Of a stretch of DNA of 64,000 nucleotides, positions 57,253 through 64,000 are shown piece after piece. A model generated the notes under the pieces. The model saw only the letters and a list, made by a program, of their open reading frames with translations. It searched no databases and was not told where the DNA came from. Each line of letters begins with the position of its first letter. The first letter of the stretch is position 1. A program made the position numbers and the translations under genes. Source of the DNA: Polaromonas sp. OV174 (GTDB lineage Bacteria; Pseudomonadota; Gammaproteobacteria; Burkholderiales; Burkholderiaceae_C); assembly GCF_900112285.1 (NCBI RefSeq), contig NZ_FOKZ01000011.1, forward strand, positions 89,706 to 153,705, written 5' to 3'.

Positions 57253-58347
57253 TTGGCAGTTCCTGATCCTCTCGTCGCAGGCGTTGCGCCTGCGGCCGCT
57301 GTCAGCTCGCGCCCGGCCAGCTCACGCTGGCTGCGCCGCCTGCAGGCCGTCGGCCGTTTTGCGGTGGTGATATTGCTCACCTACCTGGGCCTGCTGGCCG
57401 TCACCTTCTTCATCGGCCGGGTCATTCCGGTCGATCCGGTGCTGGCCATGGTCGGCGACAATGCACCCGCCCATGTGGTCGCCCGTGTCCGCGAGGAAAT
57501 GGGCCTGAACAAGCCGCTCTACGAGCAGTTCTACATCTACCTGCGCAAGGTGCTGCAGGGCGACTTCGGCACCTCGGTGCTGACCGCCAACCCGGTGCTG
57601 CAGGACATACGCCGCGCCTTTCCGGCCACGCTGGAACTCGCCAGCCTGGGCATTTTGCTGGGCGCCGGGCTGGGCGTGCCGCTGGGCGTCTGGGCCGCCG
57701 TGCGGCGCGGCAAGCTGGTCGACCAGGTGGTGCGCGTCATCGGCCTGGTCGGTTATTCGGTGCCGATTTTCTGGCTAGGCCTGATGGCGCTGCTGGTGTT
57801 TTATGCCAAGCTGGGCTGGGTCGGCGGACCGGGCCGGATTGATGTGGCCTATGAGTTCACGCTGGTGCCGGTCACCGGCCTGCTGCTGGTCGACACCGCC
57901 ATGGCCGGCGAATGGCAGGCCTTTGGCAACGCGCTGTCGCACCTGATCCTGCCGGCCTCGCTGCTGGGTTATTTCTCGCTGGCCTACATCAGCCGCATGA
58001 CGCGCTCCTTCATGCTCAATGAACTGGCGCAGGAGTATGTGGTGGCGGCGCGGGCCAAGGGCTTGTCGGAAGCCCGCATCATCTGGCGCCATGCGCTGCG
58101 CAATGCCATGGTGCCGCTGGTCACGGTGATTGCGCTGTCCTATGCCGGCCTGCTCGAAGGCTCGGTGCTGACCGAAACCGTGTTTGCCTGGCCCGGACTG
58201 GGCCTGTACATCACCAACTCGCTGCAAAACGCCGACATGAACGCGGTGCTGGGCGGCACCATAGTCGTGGGCTCCATCTTCATCGGACTGAACCTGCTGT
58301 CTGACCTGCTTTACCAACTGCTGGATTCCAGAACACGCACGCGATGA
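57253..58347 (+). CDS. Peptide-type ABC permease (DppB-like), second system
   Basis: 364 residues, starting with TTG at 57253, eight bases after the receptor stop. After a longer-than-usual N-terminal tail come the DppB helices (VVILLTYLGLLAVTFFIGRV), the DPVLAMVGDNAP segment, and the EAA loop (EYVVAARAKGLSEARIIWRHALRNA) followed by FAWPGLGLYI. The stop overlaps the next permease start (ATGA, 58344-58347). Confidence 0.92.
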   Translation: MAVPDPLVAGVAPAAAVSSRPASSRWLRRLQAVGRFAVVILLTYLGLLAVTFFIGRVIPVDPVLAMVGDNAPAHVVARVREEMGLNKPLYEQFYIYLRKVLQGDFGTSVLTANPVLQDIRRAFPATLELASLGILLGAGLGVPLGVWAAVRRGKLVDQVVRVIGLVGYSVPIFWLGLMALLVFYAKLGWVGGPGRIDVAYEFTLVPVTGLLLVDTAMAGEWQAFGNALSHLILPASLLGYFSLAYISRMTRSFMLNELAQEYVVAARAKGLSEARIIWRHALRNAMVPLVTVIALSYAGLLEGSVLTETVFAWPGLGLYITNSLQNADMNAVLGGTIVVGSIFIGLNLLSDLLYQLLDSRTRTR

Positions 58348-59336
58348 CAGATTCAACGCTTCTTAAAACCGACAGTCCGCCCCTAGCAAGCGCGACCCCC
58401 TCGGGGGGCAGAGCGCCACACGCAGTGGGCGATCGTGGGGGCCTTATTGCCTGGCTGATGTCCGACCGGCCGCTGTCCAGAAGACAGGCCGCGCTGGGCC
58501 GGGCCTACGGCGCCTGCCGCACCTTCTCGCGTAACCGCCTGGCCATGGTCGGCTTGCTGATTGTGCTGGCGCTGGTGCTGGTGGCGCTGTTTGCAGATCT
58601 GCTGGCGCCCTACTCGGCCTATACCGGTGACCTGCGCACCACGCGATTGCTACCGCCCTCATGGGCGCACTGGATGGGCACCGACGACCAGGGCAGAGAC
58701 ATCTTGTCGCGGCTGATTCACGGCTCGCGCATCACCCTCTTCGTGGTGGTGCTGGTGGCCGTGCTGGCCGCGCCCATAGGCCTCATCGTGGGCACGGTGG
58801 CAGGTTATGCCGGCGGACTGGTCGATGCGACCTTGATGCGCATCACGGATATTTTTCTGGCCTTTCCGCGCCTGATCCTGGCGCTGGCCTTTGTGGCCGC
58901 GCTGGGCCCCGGCATAGAAAATGCGGTCATCGCCATTGCCATCACCTCCTGGCCGCCCTATGCCAGGCTGGCGCGCGCCGAAACGCTGACGATACGCCAG
59001 ACCGACTACATCGCGGCGGTCCAGCTGCTGGGCGCCTCGCCCTGGCGCATCGTGTTTCGCCACATCATGCCGCTGTGCGTCTCCTCGGTCATAGTGCGCG
59101 TCACGCTGGACATGGCGGGCATTATTTTGACGGCGGCGGGCCTGGGCTTTCTGGGCCTGGGCGCGCAACCGCCCATGCCCGAATGGGGCGCCATGATTGC
59201 CAACGGCCGGCTCTATGTGCTGGACCAATGGTGGGTGGCCGCTGCGCCTGGCGCGGCGATTTTCATTGTCAGCCTGGCTTTCAATTTGCTGGGCGACGGC
59301 TTGCGCGACGCACTCGACCCCAAGGCGGCGAAATGA
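58344..59336 (+). CDS. Peptide-type ABC permease (DppC-like), second system
   Basis: 330 residues. The core is standard (NRLAMVGLLIVLALVLVALF, SRLIHGSRITLFVVV, EAA loop DYIAAVQLLGASPWRIVFRH, terminus [16 protein letters not shown]). The N-terminal 30 residues (PPLASATPSGGRAPHAV) are low-complexity and encoded by a copy of the GC-rich repeat at 58376-58427. The start codon overlaps the dppB stop, and its stop overlaps the ATPase start. Confidence 0.93.
   Translation: MTDSTLLKTDSPPLASATPSGGRAPHAVGDRGGLIAWLMSDRPLSRRQAALGRAYGACRTFSRNRLAMVGLLIVLALVLVALFADLLAPYSAYTGDLRTTRLLPPSWAHWMGTDDQGRDILSRLIHGSRITLFVVVLVAVLAAPIGLIVGTVAGYAGGLVDATLMRITDIFLAFPRLILALAFVAALGPGIENAVIAIAITSWPPYARLARAETLTIRQTDYIAAVQLLGASPWRIVFRHIMPLCVSSVIVRVTLDMAGIILTAAGLGFLGLGAQPPMPEWGAMIANGRLYVLDQWWVAAAPGAAIFIVSLAFNLLGDGLRDALDPKAAK
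58376..58427 (-). repeat. GC-rich dispersed repeat inside the DppC-like N-terminus
   Basis: The reverse complement shares CTGCCCCCCGAGGGGG and CTTGCT.GGGGCGG with 8301-8352, about 40 of 52 bases. The orientation is reversed relative to the LysR copy. It is in frame and adds a tail that other DppC proteins lack. Confidence 0.7.
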
Positions 59337-60178
59337 CGGCATCCTCACCCTTGCTGGTGGTTGAAGATCTGCGCGTGGCCTTTCCCGGCCGCGATGGCGC
59401 CATGGTGGAGGCGGTGCGCGGCGTGTCCTTCACGCTGGGCCGCGAACGCCTGGGTATTGTGGGCGAATCGGGTTCGGGCAAATCGCAAACCGGCCGCGCC
59501 ATTTTGGGGCTTACCGCGCCCGAAGGCCGGGTCAGCGCCAGGCAGCTGGCCTTCAGCGGCGTCGATCTGCTGAACTGCCCGCCCAAGCAGCGCCGGGCCT
59601 TGCGCGGCGGGCGCATCGCCATGGTGCTGCAAGACCCGAAGTTCTCGCTCAACCCGGTGATGACCATAGGCGCGCAGATCGAGGAAACCTTGCGCGCCCA
59701 CAGCCGCGTCTCCAGTCGCGAAGCCAAAACGCGCGCGCTGGCGGCGCTGGAATCGGTGCGCATCGATGACCCCGAACGCGTCTACAAGCTGCACCCGCAC
59801 GAGGTCTCGGGCGGCATGGGTCAGCGCGCCATGATCGCCATGATGCTGATTGCCGAGCCGGATATCTTGATTGCCGACGAGCCGACCTCGGCGCTGGATG
59901 TGACGGTGCAGCTGCAGCTGCTGTCCATTCTTGATGCGCTGGTGAGCGAGCGCGGCATGGGCTTGATTCTGGTGTCGCACGATTTGCGGCTGGTGTCCTC
60001 GTTTTGCGACCGCATCCTGGTGATGTATGCCGGCCGGGTGGTTGAAGAGCTGGCCGCCGGCGGACTGGGCCACGCCAAGCACCCCTACACGCGCGGCCTG
60101 ATGGCCTGCCTGCCGCAACTGGGCCAGTCCAGCCATCCGCTGGCCACGCTGGACCGCCAACCGGAGTGGGCCTTATGA
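59333..60178 (+). CDS. Peptide-type ABC ATPase (DppD-like), second system
   Basis: 281 residues from the ATG at 59333, which overlaps the permease stop (ATGA). Walker A is [18 protein letters not shown], the signature VSGGMGQRAMIAMMLI and Walker B ILIADEPTSALD. A longer open frame extends upstream to 58661, but its first part is out of frame with the permease and not conserved, so the later start is chosen. The C-terminal part resembles DppD but lacks the full oligopeptide-transporter extension. Confidence 0.93.
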   Translation: MTASSPLLVVEDLRVAFPGRDGAMVEAVRGVSFTLGRERLGIVGESGSGKSQTGRAILGLTAPEGRVSARQLAFSGVDLLNCPPKQRRALRGGRIAMVLQDPKFSLNPVMTIGAQIEETLRAHSRVSSREAKTRALAALESVRIDDPERVYKLHPHEVSGGMGQRAMIAMMLIAEPDILIADEPTSALDVTVQLQLLSILDALVSERGMGLILVSHDLRLVSSFCDRILVMYAGRVVEELAAGGLGHAKHPYTRGLMACLPQLGQSSHPLATLDRQPEWAL

Positions 60179-60960
60179 ATGCCAGACAAACCCTGGGTCT
60201 GGACGTGCGCCAGTTGCGCGTCAGCTACGACGGTTTTGTCGCCGTGGCCGACACCTCCTTTCACATCGCTCCCGGCGAAAGTTTCGGCATCGTCGGTGAA
60301 TCGGGTTCCGGTAAATCAACGGTGCTGCGCGCCATCTGCGGCCTGGCGCCCAAGACCTCGGGCACGGTTCAGCTTTGCAGCGATGGGCAAGCCGCGGCCA
60401 CCCTGCCCGCGCCCGGCAGCAAGGCCTTTCGCCGTCGCGTGCAAATGGTGTTTCAAGACCCCTATGGCTCGCTGCACCCGCGCCAGACCGTAGACCGCAT
60501 CCTGGCCGAGCCGCTGGCCATACACGGCATTGATGACGCGGAAACGCGCATAGAACGGGCCCTCGATGAAGTCGGCCTGGGCCAGGGTTTTCGCTTTCGC
60601 TATCCGCACCAGTTGTCGGGCGGGCAACGCCAGCGCATTGCGATTGCGCGGGCGCTGATCCTGGAGCCGCAAATCCTGTTGCTGGACGAGCCCACCTCGG
60701 CGCTGGATGCCTCGGTGCAGGCCGAGGTGCTCAATCTGCTGGAAGAACTGCGCCGCCGCCATCAGCTGACCTTCATCATGGTCAGCCATGACCTGGCCGT
60801 GGTCACCCATTTGTGCCAGCGCCTCATGGTGATGCAGCGCGGCCAGACCGTGGAATTGCTGTCCTCGGCCGACCTGGCGGCGCGCCGCGTCAGCCAGCCC
60901 TATACCCTGAGCCTGATGCAGGCCTCGGCGGGCTTCAAACGCATCAGCATGCCAGCCTGA
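60175..60960 (+). CDS. Peptide-type ABC ATPase (DppF-like), second system
   Basis: 261 residues from the ATG at 60175 (overlapping the previous stop; GTG at 60166 is less likely). [20 protein letters not shown] is Walker [17 protein letters not shown] the signature and ILLLDEPTSALDAS Walker B. Partner of the preceding ATPase; in contrast to the fused protein at 15950-17776, the two nucleotide-binding domains are separate genes here. Confidence 0.93.
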   Translation: MNARQTLGLDVRQLRVSYDGFVAVADTSFHIAPGESFGIVGESGSGKSTVLRAICGLAPKTSGTVQLCSDGQAAATLPAPGSKAFRRRVQMVFQDPYGSLHPRQTVDRILAEPLAIHGIDDAETRIERALDEVGLGQGFRFRYPHQLSGGQRQRIAIARALILEPQILLLDEPTSALDASVQAEVLNLLEELRRRHQLTFIMVSHDLAVVTHLCQRLMVMQRGQTVELLSSADLAARRVSQPYTLSLMQASAGFKRISMPA

Positions 60961-60963
60961 CAG

Positions 60964-61032
60964 TTGCTATCAATTTGGTAGCTTATGTCGCTTATCCATA
61001 TTGTCCCAGAGCCACTTTTTACTTAAAATTTT
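60964..61032. repeat. AT-rich intergenic repeat, copy 3
   Basis: TTGCTATCAATTTGGTAGC, then AGAGCC, a T-run and CTTAAAATTT. Aligns with the reverse complement of 10355-10422 along its whole length. It lies between the ATPase and dipeptidase genes of one apparent operon. Confidence 0.65.
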
Positions 61033-61086
61033 CAAGGCCACCGCCAGGCCTTGGCAGCCGTCCTTTCACCCACCGAGTGCCACACC

Positions 61087-62064
61087 ATGATCAACTGGGA
61101 AGCCCACGCCTGTCTGCCGCTGCACCCGCAGGCTGATTTTTCACCGCTGGATCGTTTACGCGAAGCCGGCGTCAACTACGTCTCCATCAACGTCGGCATG
61201 GACATGAACCCGGTGTCGCAAATCATATCGGTGCTGGCGGCCTTTCGCGCCAACATCGCCGCGCAGCCCGAGCGCTTTATGCTGGCCGGCAGCGTGGCCG
61301 ATATCAAACAGGCGGCCGCCGCCGGCGTGCTGGCCATCAGTTTTGACCTGGAAGGCGCGCTACCGCTGCAGGAGCAGCCCGACATGCTGGCGCTATACCG
61401 CGACCTGGGCGTGCGCCAGATCCATTTCGCCTACAACCGCAACAACAGCATTGCCGACGGCTGCCATGACGTGGAGCGCGGCCTCACGCCGCTGGGGCTG
61501 CGCATGGTGCAGGCCGTCAATCAGGCCGGCCTGCTGATGGATTGCTCGCACACCGGCAGGCGCTGCAGCCTGGACATCATGGCGGCCTCGGCCAAGCCGG
61601 TGATCTTCAGCCACGCCAACCCGCTGGCACTGGCAGAGCATGGGCGCAACATCACCGATGAACAAATCAAGGCCTGCGCCGCTACCGGCGGCGTGGTCTG
61701 CGTTTCGGGCGTGTCGGCCTTTCTGGGCACCCGCACGCCGACCGCCGACGACGTGGCGCGGCATGCCGCTTATGTGGCCGATCTGGTGGGCGTGCAGCAT
61801 GCGGGCGTGGGGCTGGACATCAGCTTTCGCCAGGATGAACTCAACGACAACCCACCCGGCGACTACGACCCCACCTACTGGTGGCCCAAGGCCGCCGGCT
61901 ACAACCGCAGCGTTGAGCGCATGACCTACACGCCGGTGGAGACTTGGCAGTTGCTGTCAAACGCGCTGCAAAAGGTCGGCATGAGCACGGCCGAAGCCGC
62001 TGGCGTCATGGGTGACAATATGCTGCGCGTGGCGGGCCAGGCCTGGCAGCGCCATCCCTTTTGA
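61087..62064 (+). CDS. Membrane dipeptidase-family (M19) peptidase
   Basis: 325 residues from the ATG at 61087 (MINWEAHACLPLHPQADF). M19 landmarks: ISFDLEGALPL with the bridging glutamate, MDCSHTGRRCSLD and VIFSHANPLAL with the two metal histidines, HGRNITDEQ, and VGLDISFRQDEL. The first metal motif, normally HxD in GHNDL, reads HAC here (residues 7-9), so the aspartate ligand is replaced. Directly downstream of the peptide importer, it probably hydrolyses imported dipeptides, if active. The change may be a subfamily trait. Confidence 0.85.
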   Translation: MINWEAHACLPLHPQADFSPLDRLREAGVNYVSINVGMDMNPVSQIISVLAAFRANIAAQPERFMLAGSVADIKQAAAAGVLAISFDLEGALPLQEQPDMLALYRDLGVRQIHFAYNRNNSIADGCHDVERGLTPLGLRMVQAVNQAGLLMDCSHTGRRCSLDIMAASAKPVIFSHANPLALAEHGRNITDEQIKACAATGGVVCVSGVSAFLGTRTPTADDVARHAAYVADLVGVQHAGVGLDISFRQDELNDNPPGDYDPTYWWPKAAGYNRSVERMTYTPVETWQLLSNALQKVGMSTAEAAGVMGDNMLRVAGQAWQRHPF

Positions 62065-62083
62065 TCACAACCTAGCCCCGCCC

Positions 62084-62533
62084 ATGTCCTCCATCACCCT
62101 GCGCTTTCTGGCCGAACCGAGCACCGTCAACTTTGGCGGCAAGGTCCATGGCGGCACCGTCATGAAATGGATAGACGAAGCCGGTTATGCCTGCGCCACC
62201 CGCTGGGCCAAACGCTACTGCGTCACGGTGTCGGTCGGCAGCATACGTTTTCAGCGTCCCATCATGATTGGCGACCTGGTGGAAGTGGAAGCCCGTCTGG
62301 CCTACACCGGCCGCACCAGCATGAACATCTCGGTGGAGGTGCGCAGCGGCGACATGAAGACCGGCCAGATGGAGGTCGTCACCGAATGCCTGGTGGTCTT
62401 TGTGGCGGTGGATGGCGAAGGCAAAACCATACCAGTGCCAAGCTGGTTGCCTGAAACACCCGGCGATATCGCCCTGGCACAACGCGTCAGGGCACACCTG
62501 GATGCCGCACGCGCCATGTTCCCGGGCAGCTAA
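62084..62533 (+). CDS. Acyl-CoA thioesterase (hotdog fold, YciA-like)
   Basis: Hydrolyses acyl-CoA. 149 residues from the ATG at 62084. VNFGGKVHGGTVMKWIDEAG with the catalytic-region aspartate, then VSVGSIRFQRPIMIGDLVEV and ARLAYTGRTSMNISVEV, are the standard YciA/acyl-CoA hydrolase motifs. It starts 19 bases after the dipeptidase and may be cotranscribed, but no functional link to peptide use is evident. Confidence 0.9.
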   Translation: MSSITLRFLAEPSTVNFGGKVHGGTVMKWIDEAGYACATRWAKRYCVTVSVGSIRFQRPIMIGDLVEVEARLAYTGRTSMNISVEVRSGDMKTGQMEVVTECLVVFVAVDGEGKTIPVPSWLPETPGDIALAQRVRAHLDAARAMFPGS

Positions 62534-62547
62534 GCCAGCTGGCCGGC

Positions 62548-62868
62548 TCAAAGCCAGCGACTGAGCCCGGACGCTGACAGCCAGTTGCGCAACACCTTCC
62601 AGCTGCGCCAGATTCCGACGCCGCGCCAAAACCAGCGCCAGGCCCGACGCGGCTTGAACAGCACCAGCGCAGCCCCCGCCAGCAACAGCGGCAAAGGGTG
62701 AGTTTTAAGGTATTGCAGGCCCGCGCTGATCAGCGTGAAAACCCGGTTGCCGGCGTCCGAGGCATTTTGCAAAGGCTGCAGTTGCAACCTCAGCTCGGCC
62801 CGCTGGTAGGCAATGCGCTCCAGCAGGCGACCACGCTGCTGATGCAGCTCAGTCAGGCTTTTGCTCAT
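62548..62868 (-). CDS. Small YqjK-like protein
   Basis: 106 residues, starting MSKSLTELHQQRGRLLERIA, a heptad-like basic helix, followed by a single hydrophobic segment (LPLLLAGAALVLFKP) and an arginine/tryptophan-rich tail. Together with the two genes before it on the minus strand it matches the yqjD-yqjE-yqjK set, usually stress- or stationary-phase-induced. It overlaps the YqjE-like gene by 20 bases. Function not established. Confidence 0.65.
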   Translation of the reverse strand: MSKSLTELHQQRGRLLERIAYQRAELRLQLQPLQNASDAGNRVFTLISAGLQYLKTHPLPLLLAGAALVLFKPRRAWRWFWRGVGIWRSWKVLRNWLSASGLSRWL

Positions 62869-63250
62869 GGGCCGCCGCTTTCAGCTGACGCAGGTCTTCC
62901 TGCAGCTCGGCCAGACTGGCCGCAAACAGGGGATCAGCCGCGGCATGGCCGCGGCGCATGCGGACATAGCAATACGCGGCCAGACCCAGGAACAGGGCGG
63001 CGAAGCCACCCAGCACGGCAAGGCGCTGATCCCACCACAGCAGCACGGCCAGGGCCACCGCCAGCAACACCCCCAGGCCCAGGCAAAAAACCAGTGCCAG
63101 CCCCAAGGCCAGCTGCCGCAGCAGCTGGTGTTTTTCCACCTGGATTTCGTTGGCCAGCAAGGCCAACCGGGTCTGCAGGCTGGCCAGCAGAGTCGCCGCA
63201 ATGTCCTTTACAGCTGCCAGCGGGCCATGACCGCCAAACGCGCTAGCCAT
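62849..63250 (-). CDS. Phage-holin/YqjE-family membrane protein
   Basis: 133 residues with two hydrophobic helices (LALGLALVFCLGLGVLLAVALAV and LAVLGGFAALFLGLAAYCYV), an N-terminal amphipathic region and a charged C-terminus. This is the YqjE / holin-superfamily III layout. Middle gene of the three-gene set; overlaps the following gene, suggesting coupling. Confidence 0.8.
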   Translation of the reverse strand: MASAFGGHGPLAAVKDIAATLLASLQTRLALLANEIQVEKHQLLRQLALGLALVFCLGLGVLLAVALAVLLWWDQRLAVLGGFAALFLGLAAYCYVRMRRGHAAADPLFAASLAELQEDLRQLKAAAHEQKPD

Positions 63251-63279
63251 GGCGGCCCGCAGCAGCTTGTTGCCTTGGT

Positions 63280-63600
63280 TTAGCGGCGACCAATGATCAG
63301 GCCCAGCAGCAAACCCACGCCGGCCGCAACACCTATGGCCGTCCAGGGCGACTCATGCACATAAGCGTCAGTGGCCCGGGCCGCGTCCTTGGTTTTGGCC
63401 AGCAGCACGGCTTCGGCGTCCGTCAGCCGGACCTTGGCGTCGCGCAGGCGAGCCTGGACGCGGGCACGCAGGGAGGCGATTTTTTCGCCGGCCTGATCGG
63501 CCGTGGCAGACAGCATTTCTTCGGCATCGGCGATCACGGACTTGATGTCGGTGACCAGCTTTTCTTGCGAATCGACACTGGCTTGGCTGGATTTGGACAT
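63280..63600 (-). CDS. DUF883 family (YqjD/ElaB-like) membrane-anchored ribosome-associated protein
   Basis: 106 residues: an amphipathic helical body (TDIKSVIADAEEMLSATADQ) and a C-terminal hydrophobic glycine-rich anchor (GVAAGVGLLLGLIIGRR), the DUF883 glycine-zipper signature. YqjD and ElaB of E. coli bind ribosomes at the inner membrane in stationary phase; that role is inferred here. First gene of the set, 29 bases before the YqjE-like gene. Confidence 0.88.
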   Translation of the reverse strand: MSKSSQASVDSQEKLVTDIKSVIADAEEMLSATADQAGEKIASLRARVQARLRDAKVRLTDAEAVLLAKTKDAARATDAYVHESPWTAIGVAAGVGLLLGLIIGRR

Positions 63601-63713
63601 GGTTGACCTTTCAAGGAATGAATACCTAAAGGTTAGCAGATTCGTTCCCGCTAGGAGTCTGCGCGGCAGAAGCCTGAAGTCATCGTTTGGTGAAGTCTGG
63701 ACGTTAGAGCTTG

Positions 63714-64000
63714 ATGCCTGCCAGCTACCTACCCTACCTGCCGGACCAAGACATGCTGCTGCCGCACTCGATGCGCGAGTGGCTGCCCGAAGGGCATTTG
63801 GCGTATTTCATCAACGACACAGTGGACAGTCTGAACCTGCAGGCGTTCCACGCGAGGTATTCGGCAGGCGGCTCACGCAACCAGCCCTTTCACCCCGCCA
63901 TGATGGTCAAGGTGCTGATCTATGGTTACGCCACAGGCGTGTTCAGTTCACGCAAGCTTGCCCGCAAGCTGCACGAAGACGTGGCGTTTCGCCTGCTGGG
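63714..64000 (+). CDS. IS1182/IS5-type transposase (DUF772), N-terminal part
   Basis: Starts MPASYLPYLPDQDMLLPHSM and continues REWLPEGHLAYFINDTVDSL, FHPAMMVKVLIYGYATGVFS and SSRKLARKLHEDVAFRLLG, the DUF772 domain at the front of IS1182- and IS5-like transposases. It runs off the window's right edge, so catalytic residues and intactness are not visible. Its left end would lie between 63600 and 63714. Confidence 0.85.
   Translation, partial: MPASYLPYLPDQDMLLPHSMREWLPEGHLAYFINDTVDSLNLQAFHARYSAGGSRNQPFHPAMMVKVLIYGYATGVFSSRKLARKLHEDVAFRLL

Noticed and set aside
58661..59332. Upstream extension of the DppD-like ATPase giving a 505-residue protein
   Set aside because: The extension lies in a shadow frame of the permease gene. 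The ATG at 59333 overlapping the permease stop explains the ATPase fully.

Overview
The window reads as chromosomal DNA of a beta-proteobacterium of the order Burkholderiales, most likely family Comamonadaceae (Polaromonas/Rhodoferax-like). Three things suggest this: GC-rich coding with many TTG/GTG starts, the ssb / MFS transporter / uvrA neighbourhood typical of the order, and two dispersed repeat families of the kind seen in this family. The genus is an inference; no database was consulted.

Left core (1-20370). A partial MTA/SAH nucleosidase is followed by fadD, a three-subunit proton-translocating transhydrogenase (pntAa-pntAb-pntB), and mmsA facing a divergent LysR regulator. Next come a Nudix hydrolase, mnmA and an unusually long MipA/OmpV-type outer-membrane protein. 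A complete peptide-type ABC importer follows, headed by a cytoplasmic S41-like peptidase. The block ends with ssb and its terminator.

Transposon (about 20371-49914, 29.5 kb). A Tn7-like element separates ssb from the MFS gene that normally precedes it. Both ends carry copies of a motif of about 20 bp (four at the transposase end, three at the other), and GAACTG flanks both junctions. A small HTH-like protein, TnsA, TnsB, TnsC and a TniQ/TnsD-like protein lie at the ssb-proximal end. The cargo is a mosaic: an IS5-family remnant, a DEDDh exonuclease, a 9-bp tandem repeat, and an IS66 transposase gene split by an apparently intact RIT element (three overlapping tyrosine recombinases between 56-bp perfect inverted repeats). 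It also holds an apparently intact catabolic block: an ABC importer, a TauD-like dioxygenase, an acyl-CoA ligase, a GMC oxidoreductase and a two-subunit TPP decarboxylase, with a divergent Crp/Fnr regulator. After this come a monooxygenase remnant, a Bug/TctC receptor - LysR - sulfatase group, an IS30 fragment fused to the tail of a second Bug gene, and a phospholipase-D-type nuclease.

Right core (49921-64000). The MFS transporter, uvrA, a DMT-family exporter, and a second peptide ABC importer whose five genes are followed by an M19 dipeptidase and a hotdog thioesterase. Then a three-gene set of small membrane proteins (YqjK-, YqjE- and YqjD/DUF883-like), and the start of an IS1182/IS5-type transposase running off the window.

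The most notable features are the Tn7-like element placed directly upstream of the essential ssb gene, its undescribed organosulfur/organic-acid cargo pathway, and the RIT element nested in IS66 inside it.
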